From positions 186,001-250,000 of the forward strand of contig JAAOZP010000017.1 in NCBI GenBank assembly GCA_011605725.1: 64,000 nucleotides of DNA, given 5' to 3'. Source of the stretch: Nitrososphaerota archaeon (GTDB lineage Archaea; Thermoproteota; EX4484-205; JAAOZP01). Shown here piece after piece: positions 50,351 through 59,127 of this stretch. Below the pieces are notes generated by a model, which did not search any database, was not told the DNA's origin, and saw only the letters and a program-made list of their open reading frames with translations. The position numbers and the translations under genes were made by a program. Positions within the stretch are counted from its first letter, which is position 1, and each line of letters opens with the position of its first letter.

Positions 50351-51292
50351 TTGCTGAGCGAGGATATCGTTAAGGCTGTTGAAAAAGTTAAGCCAAGCAT
50401 TGTTAACGTGAGCACTGTTAAAATGGTTTACGAGTTTTTCTTCTACGCTTTCCCTGTTCACGGCGTTGGCTCAGGCATAGTTGTCGACGAGGACGGGCTT
50501 TTCCTCACGAACCATCATGTGATAAGGGGCTCAGAACGTATTCAAGCATCCTTCTACGACGGGCTTATGGCGGAGGGCAGGGTTGTGGGTGTTGACCCGA
50601 GTCTGGACATAGCCTTGGTCAAAGTTGACGACGTGAGCCTTAAGCCCGCTGAACTAGGAGATTCGGACACGCTTAGAGTTGGCGAGATAGTTATCGCGGT
50701 GGGGAACCCGCTGGGGCTCGCCGGCGAGCCGACTGTAACCATGGGTGTTGTAAGCGCTTTAGACAGGCAGATAGTTTCGAGAGAACTTTTCTTCCCGGAG
50801 CTTATTCAGACGGATGCTGCGATAAATCCTGGGAACAGCGGTGGCCCCCTGGTCAACCTTAAGGGAGAGGTTGTAGCAGTTAATACTGCAGTAATACCCT
50901 TCGCCCAAGGCATAAGCTTCGCAATACCGATAAGCTCCGTAAAGCCTCTGGTGGAGTCTTTCAAGAAGTATGGCAGGATTGTTAAGCCTTGGCTTGGAGT
51001 CAAGTCGATAGATGTTAACAGGCAGATTGCAACCTATTACTCGCTCGGTGTTGACTATGGGGCGCTCGTCGTAGAGGTTTCTCCGAAGAGCCCTGCTGAG
51101 AGAGCTGGCCTAAGACCCGGGGATGTTGTCACGATGATAGACGGCAAGCCTGTTAAAAGCTCAGCTTCCCTAGTGAAGGAGCTTAGGAGGAAATCTGTCG
51201 GCCAGAGGATAGAGCTCCTTATCTACAGGGGTTACAGCAGGTATGTTGCTTCACCGGTTCTCGAGGAAGCCAGGTTTCAAACTCTTGGCTAA
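50351..51292 (+). CDS. HtrA/DegP-type serine protease
   Basis: A 313-residue protein with a trypsin-like domain and one C-terminal PDZ domain. The triad is His56 (TNHHVIRG), Asp86 (PSLDIALVKVD) and Ser163 (NPGNSGGPLVN). The PDZ domain (about 210-300) includes KSPAERAGLRPGDVVTMIDG. No signal peptide or membrane segment precedes the protease domain, so it is probably cytoplasmic, unlike bacterial DegP. It degrades or holds damaged proteins. The start is TTG; the gene stands alone. Confidence 0.9.
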   Translation: MLSEDIVKAVEKVKPSIVNVSTVKMVYEFFFYAFPVHGVGSGIVVDEDGLFLTNHHVIRGSERIQASFYDGLMAEGRVVGVDPSLDIALVKVDDVSLKPAELGDSDTLRVGEIVIAVGNPLGLAGEPTVTMGVVSALDRQIVSRELFFPELIQTDAAINPGNSGGPLVNLKGEVVAVNTAVIPFAQGISFAIPISSVKPLVESFKKYGRIVKPWLGVKSIDVNRQIATYYSLGVDYGALVVEVSPKSPAERAGLRPGDVVTMIDGKPVKSSASLVKELRRKSVGQRIELLIYRGYSRYVASPVLEEARFQTLG

Positions 51293-51307
51293 AACTTACC
51301 TAAGCAT

Positions 51308-51796
51308 CTACCTGGAGGCAAGCTCCTGCACGAGGATCTGAACAGCCTTCTTGCTAAGCTCCCTAGCAGCCTGGTCGAGAGTAACGTATTTTAAAGCATC
51401 CTTCGGACAGTATTCGACGCACATCGGGTAACCATGTTTCTCACAGTAATCGCAGACTACGACCTTTCTCTTGTCGAGGTGCATCCTTACAACGCCGAAG
51501 GGGCATGTTTCAACACACCAGCCACACCCGTTACACTTGTTCTCATCCACAACTATGACTCCGTTAGGCTTCTGGGTTAAAGCGTCTCTCGGACATGCTT
51601 TAACACACAGAGGATCCTCGCATTTCCTGCAAGTTACAGCAAGATTCAGGAAGGGCTCTATTCTGACAACCCTTATCCTGGACTTCTTAATGTTGAGGAC
51701 GCCCTCGCTTGCAAAAGAGCACACGTATTCACATATCCTGCACCCGTTGCACCTGTCAGGGTCGCAAACAATTATCTTCCTAAGCCTCGACTCCAA
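51308..51796 (-). CDS. Four-cluster ferredoxin, AOR-associated
   Basis: A 162-residue protein with four Cys clusters: CNGCRICEYVCSF, CRKCEDPLCVKACP, CNGCGWCVETCPFG and CDYCEKHGYPMCVEYCP. It is like the DMSO-reductase-type iron-sulfur subunits and the ferredoxins found beside AORs, where it would take electrons from the tungsten enzyme. It starts at a TTG inside the end of the AOR gene (17-base overlap), so AOR and ferredoxin are translated from one message. Confidence 0.9.
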   Translation of the reverse strand: MESRLRKIIVCDPDRCNGCRICEYVCSFASEGVLNIKKSRIRVVRIEPFLNLAVTCRKCEDPLCVKACPRDALTQKPNGVIVVDENKCNGCGWCVETCPFGVVRMHLDKRKVVVCDYCEKHGYPMCVEYCPKDALKYVTLDQAARELSKKAVQILVQELASR

Positions 51797-53630
51797 CCTC
51801 TTCCGCCTCCCTGGATAAGCCGAGCTCTAAAAGCTTGCGTTTCAACGGTATTCCATCCCTGCTCCAGCCCCTGCACTCGTAGTAACTGTCTAAAGCCTCC
51901 TCATACTCCTCCCTTTTTATAACCGCCCCCTTGACAACGTCGTCTGGCAACGGGTCTTCAAAAGCCCTTGGAGGAGGATAGTCATCCTTCCTAGTTACGC
52001 CGCACTTAACGTTGAAGCATCTCGCAACGTTATGTATTCTCTCACCCGCCCTCACTATCTGCTCGCCAGTCATGCTTAAGCCTGTTACAAGCGTGTAGAG
52101 CTTCGCAAGCTCATCCATGGATTGGAATATTCCTCTGGTGAACTTGCATATTATCAGGGAGTCTATCACAGCATACTGGTTTTCACCATCGTAAACTATC
52201 TTCCCCCTGCTCTTATCAAGCCTAAGCCTGTCAACCTTGCCTTTAACATCAACCTGGTATGAGCCCGACCTAAGATAGTCCGCACCCCTGTTGGAGACGG
52301 CGAAGCCCAGGGTTGAGGTTTGGAGAGACCTTAACTCGTACGCTGCCCACTCCAAACCCTTACAATGAACAGCGAACCTTTCAGAACCCTTCCCGACTAT
52401 TTGAGAAGCCCTCCTAACCCCCTCGCTGAGAAGTTTTCCAAGCCTACCCTCCTTGAGACACATTCTTCTTAGAGCCTCAAGCAGAGCCTCGTTACTGCCG
52501 AACCTGAGCTCAACACCGTCAGTATCCTCCTTCGTCAGAATACCCTTCTCGAAGCACTCCATAGCCCATCCCACTACGTTGCCCGCGGAAATCGTGTCGA
52601 CACCAAGCGTGTCGCAAATCTCAACAGCCTTGGTTATAGCGTCTAGGCTACGGATGCCACAGTTAGGCCCAAGAAGCGCCAGGCTCTCGTAGTCTACGCT
52701 TGAAACCGTGCCAGCGTAATCCTCCCTAGCCTGGTTAACATGGTCGCAAGCTATGGGGCATCCTGCGCACGCAATAATCTTCTTAACATGCGTCTTAAGC
52801 ATCATCTCGCCGGAGACTTCCTCAGCATACTCGAACGTACCCTTCTGGAAATTGTACGATGGTAGGCATCCCAGCTTGTTATGCACAAGAATGTTTGCAG
52901 GCGTCCCATACACCCTGTACTTCTCCGTCGCAGGCCCCTGGCAGCGCTCGTTCAACTCAGCTATGAACCTTACAAGACCCTGCGGGTCCGCGACCTCAAC
53001 ATCCCTAGTTCCTCTTACTGCGACAGCCTTAAGGTTTTTAGAGCCCATTACCGCGCCTAGGCCGCATCTACCTACCTGCCTGTTCCTCTCGTTCGTAATG
53101 TTCGCAAGCCTAACCATCCTTTCTCCAGCCGGACCTATTGAAGCTACTGTGAAAGACTCGTCTCCAAGCTCCTCCTTAATCATCTCTTCAGTCTCCCAGG
53201 TTGTCCTACCCCAGATGCTTGAAGCGTTTCTAAGCTCAACATTGTCATCGTCAATCATAAGGTAGACTGGTTTCTCAGACCTGCCTGTGAATACAACACC
53301 ATCCCAGCCTGCACTCTTAAACTCTGACGCGAAAAGGCCGGAGGAGATTCCGAAGCCGAAGATGCCTGTTAAAGGTGATTTCGCGAAAACAGCATACTTG
53401 TTGCCGGCTGTCGAGATGGTTCCTGCCAGCGGACCTGTCCACCAGATTAAAACGTTCTCCGGCGATAAAGGATCAACCTGCGCAGGGTTTGGAAGCATGT
53501 CATACAGGGTTCTAGCTCCAAACCCGTAGCCGCCTATGTAGTTTAGAGCCATTTGCTCCTCGATCTTCCCCACAGACGTCTTGCCGCGTGTCAAGTCAAC
53601 CATCAAGTATTTCCCAGCGTAGCCCTTCAA
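51780..53630 (-). CDS. Aldehyde:ferredoxin oxidoreductase (tungsten enzyme)
   Basis: A 616-residue AOR-family protein. GYAGKYLMVDLTRG opens the pterin domain; FGARTLYDMLPNPAQVDPLS and NKYAVFAKSPLTGIFGFGIS are family segments, ITNERNRQVGRCGLGAVMGSKN is a conserved loop, and CAGCPIACDH with a later Cys (CFNVKCGV) ligates the [4Fe-4S] cluster. It oxidises aldehydes to acids with reduction of ferredoxin. The exact substrate (AOR, GAPOR, WOR4/5 types) is not evident. Start is TTG, two bases after the MoaD-like stop. Confidence 0.92.
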   Translation of the reverse strand: MKGYAGKYLMVDLTRGKTSVGKIEEQMALNYIGGYGFGARTLYDMLPNPAQVDPLSPENVLIWWTGPLAGTISTAGNKYAVFAKSPLTGIFGFGISSGLFASEFKSAGWDGVVFTGRSEKPVYLMIDDDNVELRNASSIWGRTTWETEEMIKEELGDESFTVASIGPAGERMVRLANITNERNRQVGRCGLGAVMGSKNLKAVAVRGTRDVEVADPQGLVRFIAELNERCQGPATEKYRVYGTPANILVHNKLGCLPSYNFQKGTFEYAEEVSGEMMLKTHVKKIIACAGCPIACDHVNQAREDYAGTVSSVDYESLALLGPNCGIRSLDAITKAVEICDTLGVDTISAGNVVGWAMECFEKGILTKEDTDGVELRFGSNEALLEALRRMCLKEGRLGKLLSEGVRRASQIVGKGSERFAVHCKGLEWAAYELRSLQTSTLGFAVSNRGADYLRSGSYQVDVKGKVDRLRLDKSRGKIVYDGENQYAVIDSLIICKFTRGIFQSMDELAKLYTLVTGLSMTGEQIVRAGERIHNVARCFNVKCGVTRKDDYPPPRAFEDPLPDDVVKGAVIKREEYEEALDSYYECRGWSRDGIPLKRKLLELGLSREAEEVGVEA

Positions 53631-53632
53631 CC

Positions 53633-53926
53633 CTATCCTCCTCCAGCTACCGATGGGGCTAGAACAATCCTGTCGCCAGGGTTAACACGGTGCTCGCTGA
53701 CCCTGTTAAGGTCCACAACCCTCCCGTTAACTATTATCAGGGATGATTCCTCCATAGGCTTGCCGTCAGCCCCTATGAACTCTGAGCGTAAATCAGTGTT
53801 CGCGACCCTGCTGAGCTCCTCAAGGATCTCCAGCAGGCTGGCGCCGGGTTTCACACTGATCCTCATACTCCTCCTATTGAAGATTTCACGGAACCTTCCC
53901 ACCAGCTCCAGCTCCACCTCGTTCAC
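53633..53926 (-). CDS. MoaD/ThiS-like sulfur-carrier protein
   Basis: A 97-residue ubiquitin-fold protein ending in SVAGGG, the Gly-Gly tail that forms a thiocarboxylate. The middle part (LLEILEELSRVANTDL, INGRVVDLNRVSEHRVNPGDRIVLAPSVAGGG in short pieces) matches MoaD. It supplies the dithiolene sulfurs for the molybdo/tungstopterin of the AOR encoded two bases downstream. An operon-specific MoaD beside AOR is known in several archaea. Confidence 0.9.
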   Translation of the reverse strand: MNEVELELVGRFREIFNRRSMRISVKPGASLLEILEELSRVANTDLRSEFIGADGKPMEESSLIIVNGRVVDLNRVSEHRVNPGDRIVLAPSVAGGG

Positions 53927-54036
53927 GGCAGGTTAGAATGCCTTCAAGCATAATATAAGATTTTTCTAAGGTTTCCACACGCCCCCTAGGCATGGTAAAA
54001 GTTTTTCTACTGCTTTACTAGGTTTCCCCAGGTTAA

Positions 54037-54858
54037 TTGGCGACGAGGCTGGTTGAGAACGCTACGCTGCTGACTGTTGAGAAGCGTTTCTACACTGATT
54101 ATGTTCAACTAGTCCTCGACAGGAGCAGGTGTGTTTTCTGCGACGTCTGCATAAAGGTGTGCCCCAAGAGTGCGATTAGGCTTGCGAGGAAGGAAGACGG
54201 TTCGCTAACCCTTAAAATAGGGGAGGAGTGTAGCCTATGCGGCGCGTGCGAACCGTTCTGTCCGACTGGAGCGATAACAATAATGGTTAACGGTAAGCGT
54301 GTTAACCCTCTGGTCTCCTCAGGAGGATTCCCACTTCCTCTGCCTAAGATAAGGGTGGACCAGGCGAGATGCAGGATCGACTGTTTCGAGTGCTTCAAAG
54401 CCTGTCCCACCGGGGCTTTAAAAATAGACTCTGCACACAACGTTAAGGTTGACGAGGAAAAGTGTTTAAGATGCCCATGGTGTGAAGACGTTTGCCCCGA
54501 GAAAGCGATAAAAGTAAACCCATTGTTTGAGGGAACAGTCTTCATAGATGAGTCTAAATGCGACGAGAAGTGTGACGCCTGTGTTGAAACCTGTCCGACT
54601 AAAGCCATCGCTAAAACAGGTGGAAGAATAAGCATCAACCCTAGGTATTGCATACTATGCAACGCCTGTATCCATCTGGATGTCTGCAGGAACCATGCGA
54701 TAACCGTAGTCAGGCGGAGAGTCCTGCACGGGAAGGGTTTCTCAGCAGTCTGGGTTAACGCTGTCGAGAATCTCCTGAGTGGAAAAACCTTGGCGAGAGA
54801 GCTGGATTCTGAAGGCTACCGGAGGATAAGGAGGCTTATTGAGGAGGCGAGGCTCTGA
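54037..54858 (+). CDS. Six-cluster polyferredoxin-like protein
   Basis: A 273-residue protein with six Cys motifs: CVFCDVCIKVCP, CSLCGACEPFCP, CRIDCFECFKACP, CLRCPWCEDVCP, CDEKCDACVETCP and CILCNACIHLDVC. This suits up to six [4Fe-4S] clusters, a wire for electrons. It is followed by the HdrA-like gene with a one-base start/stop overlap (TGATG), so both act together. It is divergent from the AOR operon with only about 110 bases between. The start is TTG. Confidence 0.88.
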   Translation: MATRLVENATLLTVEKRFYTDYVQLVLDRSRCVFCDVCIKVCPKSAIRLARKEDGSLTLKIGEECSLCGACEPFCPTGAITIMVNGKRVNPLVSSGGFPLPLPKIRVDQARCRIDCFECFKACPTGALKIDSAHNVKVDEEKCLRCPWCEDVCPEKAIKVNPLFEGTVFIDESKCDEKCDACVETCPTKAIAKTGGRISINPRYCILCNACIHLDVCRNHAITVVRRRVLHGKGFSAVWVNAVENLLSGKTLARELDSEGYRRIRRLIEEARL

Positions 54859-57293
54859 TGAGCGGGGAGCCGAGAATAGGAGTATTCGTGTGCCACTGCG
54901 GGAAGAACATAGCTGGCACTGTAGACGTCGCGAAGGTTGCCGAGTACGCTAAGACTCTTCCAAACGTCGTTTACTCCACCCATAATCTTTACACGTGTTC
55001 AGAAGCTGGACAAGCTGAGGTAAAGAGGATAATTAAGGAATACGGGCTTAACAGGGTTGTCGTAGCAGCCTGCAGCCCGAAGATGCATGAGCCGACTTTC
55101 AGAGCATGCGTCTCAGAAGCAGGTTTAAACCCTTACCTATTCGAAATGGCTAACATAAGGGAGCATTGCTCCTGGGTTCACATGAGCGACCCTGAGGGCG
55201 CCACTAGGAAGGCTATCGACCTTGTCAAAATGGCTGTTGCTAAAGCACGGTTGCTTGAGCCTCTTGAGCCGATAATCGTCCCAGTTGAGAAAACGCTGCT
55301 CGTCATAGGCGGGGGAATAGCTGGAATGAGAACAGCACTAGACGTAGCGGACTCAGGGTACAACGTGATACTCGTCGAGAAGTCTCCGAGACTGGGAGGC
55401 AAGACAGCGATGCTGGGGAAAACTTTTCCAAAAGTGGATTGCACATCCTGCTTGGTAAACGAAATGATAAGCAGAGTATTGACACATCCGAGGATAAGGG
55501 TTTTAACGCTTTCTGAAGTCGCCAGCGTAGACGGCTACGTTGGAAACTTCATCGTCACGGTGAAAAGATCCCCGTCGAAAGTCTCTGTAGAGTGCACAGG
55601 ATGCGGGAAATGTGTTGAAGCATGCCCCGTAGAGGTTGAGGAAGAGTTTACACGCGGCCTCTCAAAAAGAAAAGCAATATATCTTGTTGAGAAAACCTGG
55701 AGGAATGCTGGTTGCGAATACGGGTATGAGAAGGTAGTCCACATACCGGGACTAGTGGGAAGCCCGATGACAGCCCTGGTTGACGTGAAAAACTGCAGTA
55801 AATGCGGGAAATGTGTTGAAACATGCCCAGTCAAAGCAATAGACCTTGAGGCACCAGGATTACAGGAAACATTCAAAGTCGGCGCGATAGTAATAGCGAC
55901 AGGATTCGACCTTTTCAACCCTGGGAGAAAACCGGAGTATGGCTACGGAAGACTGAGAAATGTCTTGTCAAGCATGGAGTTCGAGAAAATGCTAACACCA
56001 GACGGGCCGACGAAAGGAGAAGCAGTAAGGCCCTCAGACGGGAAGCCGGTTGGGAAAATAGCGTTTATACAGTGCGTGGGCTGCAGGGATGAACAGACAA
56101 ACATCTACTGCTCAAGAATATGCTGCATGATAACCCTTAAGCAAGCGCTCCTCCTGAAGAGGAAAAACCCTGATGCTGAAGTAACCGTGTACTATATTGA
56201 TGTTAGAGCAGGCGGGAAAGAGTATGAAAGAATATTCAGAATGGCGAGGGAGAAAGGAGTGAGGTTCATCAGGGGCAGGCCCAGCAGAGTCGAGGAGGAA
56301 AACGGGATGCTGAAGATACGTGCAGAGGACACTCTGAGCGGAGAGAGAATAGAGGAGCAGTATGACCTCGTAGTCCTAGCGATAGGAATGCAGCCCTCGG
56401 AAGGCACGGATAGGCTTGGAGAAATACTTAGAGTGCCAAGGGACCAGTATGGCTTTTTCATGGAGGCACATATCAAGCTTAAACCGGTTGAAACAGTCGT
56501 AAACGGCATATTTCTAGCGGGATCGTGCGCAGGACCGACAGACATACCCATGACGGTAGCCAGGGGGCATGCGGCAGCTTCGAAAACACTAATGCTTTTC
56601 TCAAAAGACTTCATGGAGCTTGAGCCGATAACAAGCTACGTGGACCCGTTGAAATGCAAAGGATGCCTAGCGTGCACAAAAATGTGCCCGTTTCAAGCGT
56701 TGAAACCGGTGGAAACCGAAGGTAGGAGAACAATACAGGTCACTCAGTCGATGTGCGCTGGATGCGGAACATGCACAGCAGGCTGCCCCTTCGGAGCCTT
56801 AAACCAATACCACTTTACAGATGAGCAGATATTTGCACAAATCGATGCAGCCCTTGAGGAAAACCCGAGGGAAAAAATCATAAGTTTCAATTGTAATTGG
56901 TGTTCATACGCTGGCGCGGATATGGCTGGAGTCTCAAGATTCGAATACCCGTCGAGCGTGAGGATAATCAGAGTGATGTGCTCGGGTAGAGTCAGCGAGA
57001 AAATGATTCTGAGGGCGTTCGAGAAGGGGGCGGGAATGGTTCTAGTAGCACCGTGTCACCCTGCTGACTGTCACTACATAAGCGGCAACGAGTGGGCCCG
57101 TAGAAGGGTTGAGTCGCTTAAGAAGAGGCTTGGCAAGATGGGTATTAATCCTGAGAGGCTTTGGTTCGTCTATGTTTCCGCCGCAGAGGGCAATGTTTAC
57201 CAGAACACGATTATTAAAATGAATGAATATTTGCAGAAGCTTAAGAACGGCGAGGTAAGCTGGGGCGTTGAAGAGGCTAAGGCAGTAGCCTAG
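54858..57293 (+). CDS. HdrA-like flavoprotein fused to an MvhD domain
   Basis: An 811-residue protein. After the N-terminal CHCGKNIAGTVDV comes the FAD fold LLVIGGGIAGMRTALDVADS (about 150-170). Ferredoxin motifs are CTGCGKCVEACP, CSKCGKCVETCP and, near 600, CKGCLACTKMCP and CAGCGTCTAGCPFG. CVGCRDEQTNIYCSRICCM is the HdrA signature. The last 130 residues (SFNCNWCSYAGADMAGVSR, CSGRV, APCHPADCHYISGNEWARRR) are the [2Fe-2S] MvhD/FlpD domain, normally a separate hydrogenase subunit. HdrA bifurcates electrons at FAD; the fusion gives it its own electron entry. No HdrB or HdrC gene is seen. Confidence 0.9.
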   Translation: MSGEPRIGVFVCHCGKNIAGTVDVAKVAEYAKTLPNVVYSTHNLYTCSEAGQAEVKRIIKEYGLNRVVVAACSPKMHEPTFRACVSEAGLNPYLFEMANIREHCSWVHMSDPEGATRKAIDLVKMAVAKARLLEPLEPIIVPVEKTLLVIGGGIAGMRTALDVADSGYNVILVEKSPRLGGKTAMLGKTFPKVDCTSCLVNEMISRVLTHPRIRVLTLSEVASVDGYVGNFIVTVKRSPSKVSVECTGCGKCVEACPVEVEEEFTRGLSKRKAIYLVEKTWRNAGCEYGYEKVVHIPGLVGSPMTALVDVKNCSKCGKCVETCPVKAIDLEAPGLQETFKVGAIVIATGFDLFNPGRKPEYGYGRLRNVLSSMEFEKMLTPDGPTKGEAVRPSDGKPVGKIAFIQCVGCRDEQTNIYCSRICCMITLKQALLLKRKNPDAEVTVYYIDVRAGGKEYERIFRMAREKGVRFIRGRPSRVEEENGMLKIRAEDTLSGERIEEQYDLVVLAIGMQPSEGTDRLGEILRVPRDQYGFFMEAHIKLKPVETVVNGIFLAGSCAGPTDIPMTVARGHAAASKTLMLFSKDFMELEPITSYVDPLKCKGCLACTKMCPFQALKPVETEGRRTIQVTQSMCAGCGTCTAGCPFGALNQYHFTDEQIFAQIDAALEENPREKIISFNCNWCSYAGADMAGVSRFEYPSSVRIIRVMCSGRVSEKMILRAFEKGAGMVLVAPCHPADCHYISGNEWARRRVESLKKRLGKMGINPERLWFVYVSAAEGNVYQNTIIKMNEYLQKLKNGEVSWGVEEAKAVA

Positions 57294-57904
57294 TTAGAAC
57301 AGGCTCCTTTTTAACTGCATGCACCATATTGCTGTCAGCTTCCTGTTTTACCAACAATATCTTTATGAAGCCCCTTATACTCTTTCTTTAAACTTCGTCA
57401 TGTAGTTTTCGTGCACCCGAGACTGCTTCAACCCCCCTTCTTTATTTCCTCGAACTTCCTGTCTTCATCCATGTTTCCAGAGTAAAACGAGGAAACGAAA
57501 CACGTTTTCCAGTGACGGCTCATCTTGCTTATCAATACTCCTCCTGTTTTCAAATCGTTAAGCATCGATGCCTTCTAGCGTGCTGCCAATGTTCTTAGCC
57601 CACCTTTATTCCTGCATAGATCCCCCTTCCATGAACCATATTTTCTCCGTTAGCGCGCTTCCTCCCCATCATTCACTAAGGCGAGCAGGCTAAATACCTA
57701 TTGGCGAGTAAGCGAAGAATTTACGCCAGCTTAAAAAATTCCTACAGAAAGAATTTACCGTGCTAAAATAACTTTTTAACCCTCTGGCGGGCATTTTCAT
57801 ACCTGCTCATGCGTCTCTGAGCCAGCTTTAATGCTGACGCCCCCCCCCCAAAAAAGATATAAAAAAGTAAACTTTAAATATAATTTAGGATACTAGAATT
57901 TGAA
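57294..57904. other. Intergenic region upstream of the second MNT/HEPN pair
   Basis: No intact gene in 611 bases. The minus strand at 57523-57375 carries a short ATG-started frame, MSRHWKTCFVSSFYSGNMDE, which could continue after a frameshift as KQSRVHENYMTKFKERV; this may be the remains of a gene. Other features are GCGCGC at 57653-57658, a run of ten C followed by six A at 57840-57855, and the TATA-like ACTTTAAATATAATT at about 57872-57886 in front of the MNT gene. Confidence 0.6.
57840..57855. repeat. Homopolymer tract of ten C followed by six A
   Basis: Ten C (57840-57849) then six A (57850-57855) lie about 50 bases before the MNT start and just upstream of its TATA box. Such tracts change length by slippage and also cause sequencing error. 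Confidence 0.9.
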
Positions 57905-58666
57905 ATGTACGACGAATTATCGCTCAGAATAATGCTGTTTTTAAGGAGGAGGAAAACAGCGAGGTTCAAGGATCTTAAGACGGTCGTCAGCAACCCTAGG
58001 ACGCTCACGATAAAGCTGAAAAAGCTTAAGCATCTGGGGCTTGTAAAGTCTGAAAATGGGACGTATGAGCTGACTTCTAAAGGCCTTGAGGCAAGCAGGG
58101 TTCTTGAAGATTTACATAGGATTCTTTCCTCTTCTGAACCAGTGATTAGGAACGTGGAGAGAATACCTCACCACTACTATGCTCCTGTGATAAGAAGGTA
58201 TTGTGAACTGTTGATGGGCCTGTTAGGGGAAAGGCTTCTTAGCATAATGCTTTTCGGCTCTGTCGCCAGAGGAGACTGGAAAAGGGAGAGTGATATAGAT
58301 ATTCTTATAGTGGCTGAGGGCTGGGAGGATAAGCCTGCTTGGGTTAGGATTGAAGAGCTTAGAAGGGCTAAGGAAGCCCTGGAGGAAAGCCTGGAGTATT
58401 CAGAGGCTTTAGGAGCCGGCTACTTTCCGATTATTCAAAACTACGCGCTTAGCGTTGAGGAGGCTAAAGGGTTTAACAGAATATTCTTAGACGCGGTGGT
58501 CGACGGCATAATTCTTTACGATAAGAACGGGTTTCTAACAGGAGTGCTTCAATCTTTAAGGAAAAGACTTGAAAAAATGGGTTCAGTAAGGGTTACGCTT
58601 CCAGATAAAAAGTTCTACTGGGTTCTGAAGGATGTGAAGGCGGGGGAGGTAATAACGCTTGGATAG
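57905..58666 (+). CDS. HTH-fused MNT nucleotidyltransferase, second pair
   Basis: A 253-residue protein. The N-terminal winged helix (about 1-65: ELSLRIMLFLRRRKTARFKD, TIKLKKLKHLGLVKSENGTY) is of the HxlR/ArsR kind, different in sequence from that of the pair at 4532. The nucleotidyltransferase motif is LFGSVARGDWKRESDIDILI (about 117-136). It ends with a short beta domain containing KKFYWVLKDVKAGEVI, matching the end of the first copy (ENWYWDLKPGYRFGEKI). Antitoxin and probable autorepressor. An 8-base overlap joins it to the HEPN gene. Confidence 0.85.
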   Translation: MYDELSLRIMLFLRRRKTARFKDLKTVVSNPRTLTIKLKKLKHLGLVKSENGTYELTSKGLEASRVLEDLHRILSSSEPVIRNVERIPHHYYAPVIRRYCELLMGLLGERLLSIMLFGSVARGDWKRESDIDILIVAEGWEDKPAWVRIEELRRAKEALEESLEYSEALGAGYFPIIQNYALSVEEAKGFNRIFLDAVVDGIILYDKNGFLTGVLQSLRKRLEKMGSVRVTLPDKKFYWVLKDVKAGEVITLG

Positions 58667-59105
58667 CACTACAAACATAGATCTTGCTGCGTCAGCCATA
58701 AGAAGGAGCGCGCGATGGTTGAGAAGCGCCTTAAGGGCTCTGGAGGACGAGAGGTGGGATGACGTCGTCTACTCTTCACAGATGGCTGTTGAACAAGCGT
58801 CTAAAGCAGTGTTGATAGCGCTTGGAATAGAGTATCCTAGGGAGCATGATGTTAGCGCTGTCTTCAAGCGGATCTCAAGAATAGAGAATGTTCCAGAATG
58901 GTTCTCATCCATTGTTCCTGAGCTTGCTGACAATATTTCTGAACTGGCTGAGTTAAGAGGGTTAGCCGGCTACGGTTATGAGAAGGGTTTAGACGCTGAT
59001 TATTTTAAAGGCTATGCGCCAAAGGCGTATGAAATGGCTGTGAAACATTATGAGGCTTGTGCCAAATTTCTCTCTGAGGTTTACGGTATAGATGTGAAAA
59101 AGTGA
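58659..59105 (+). CDS. HEPN-domain protein, second pair
   Basis: A 148-residue helical protein. YSSQMAVEQASKAVLIALG then YPREHDVSAVFKRI is the HEPN core, close to the protein at 5269 (QECVELSLKAVLKAVG, YPKVHDVSDVL). The probable catalytic R-x4-6-H-type residues lie in this segment, but I cannot fix them. Starts with TTG inside the MNT gene. As a pair these are a predicted toxin-antitoxin module acting on RNA. Confidence 0.85.
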   Translation: MDSTTNIDLAASAIRRSARWLRSALRALEDERWDDVVYSSQMAVEQASKAVLIALGIEYPREHDVSAVFKRISRIENVPEWFSSIVPELADNISELAELRGLAGYGYEKGLDADYFKGYAPKAYEMAVKHYEACAKFLSEVYGIDVKK

Positions 59106-59127
59106 TCCTCATTCTTACAGCTCCTGA

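Noticed and set aside
54858-57293. Selenocysteine in the HdrA-like protein
   Set aside because: The CVGCRDEQ region reads with normal Cys codons and no in-frame TGA occurs.
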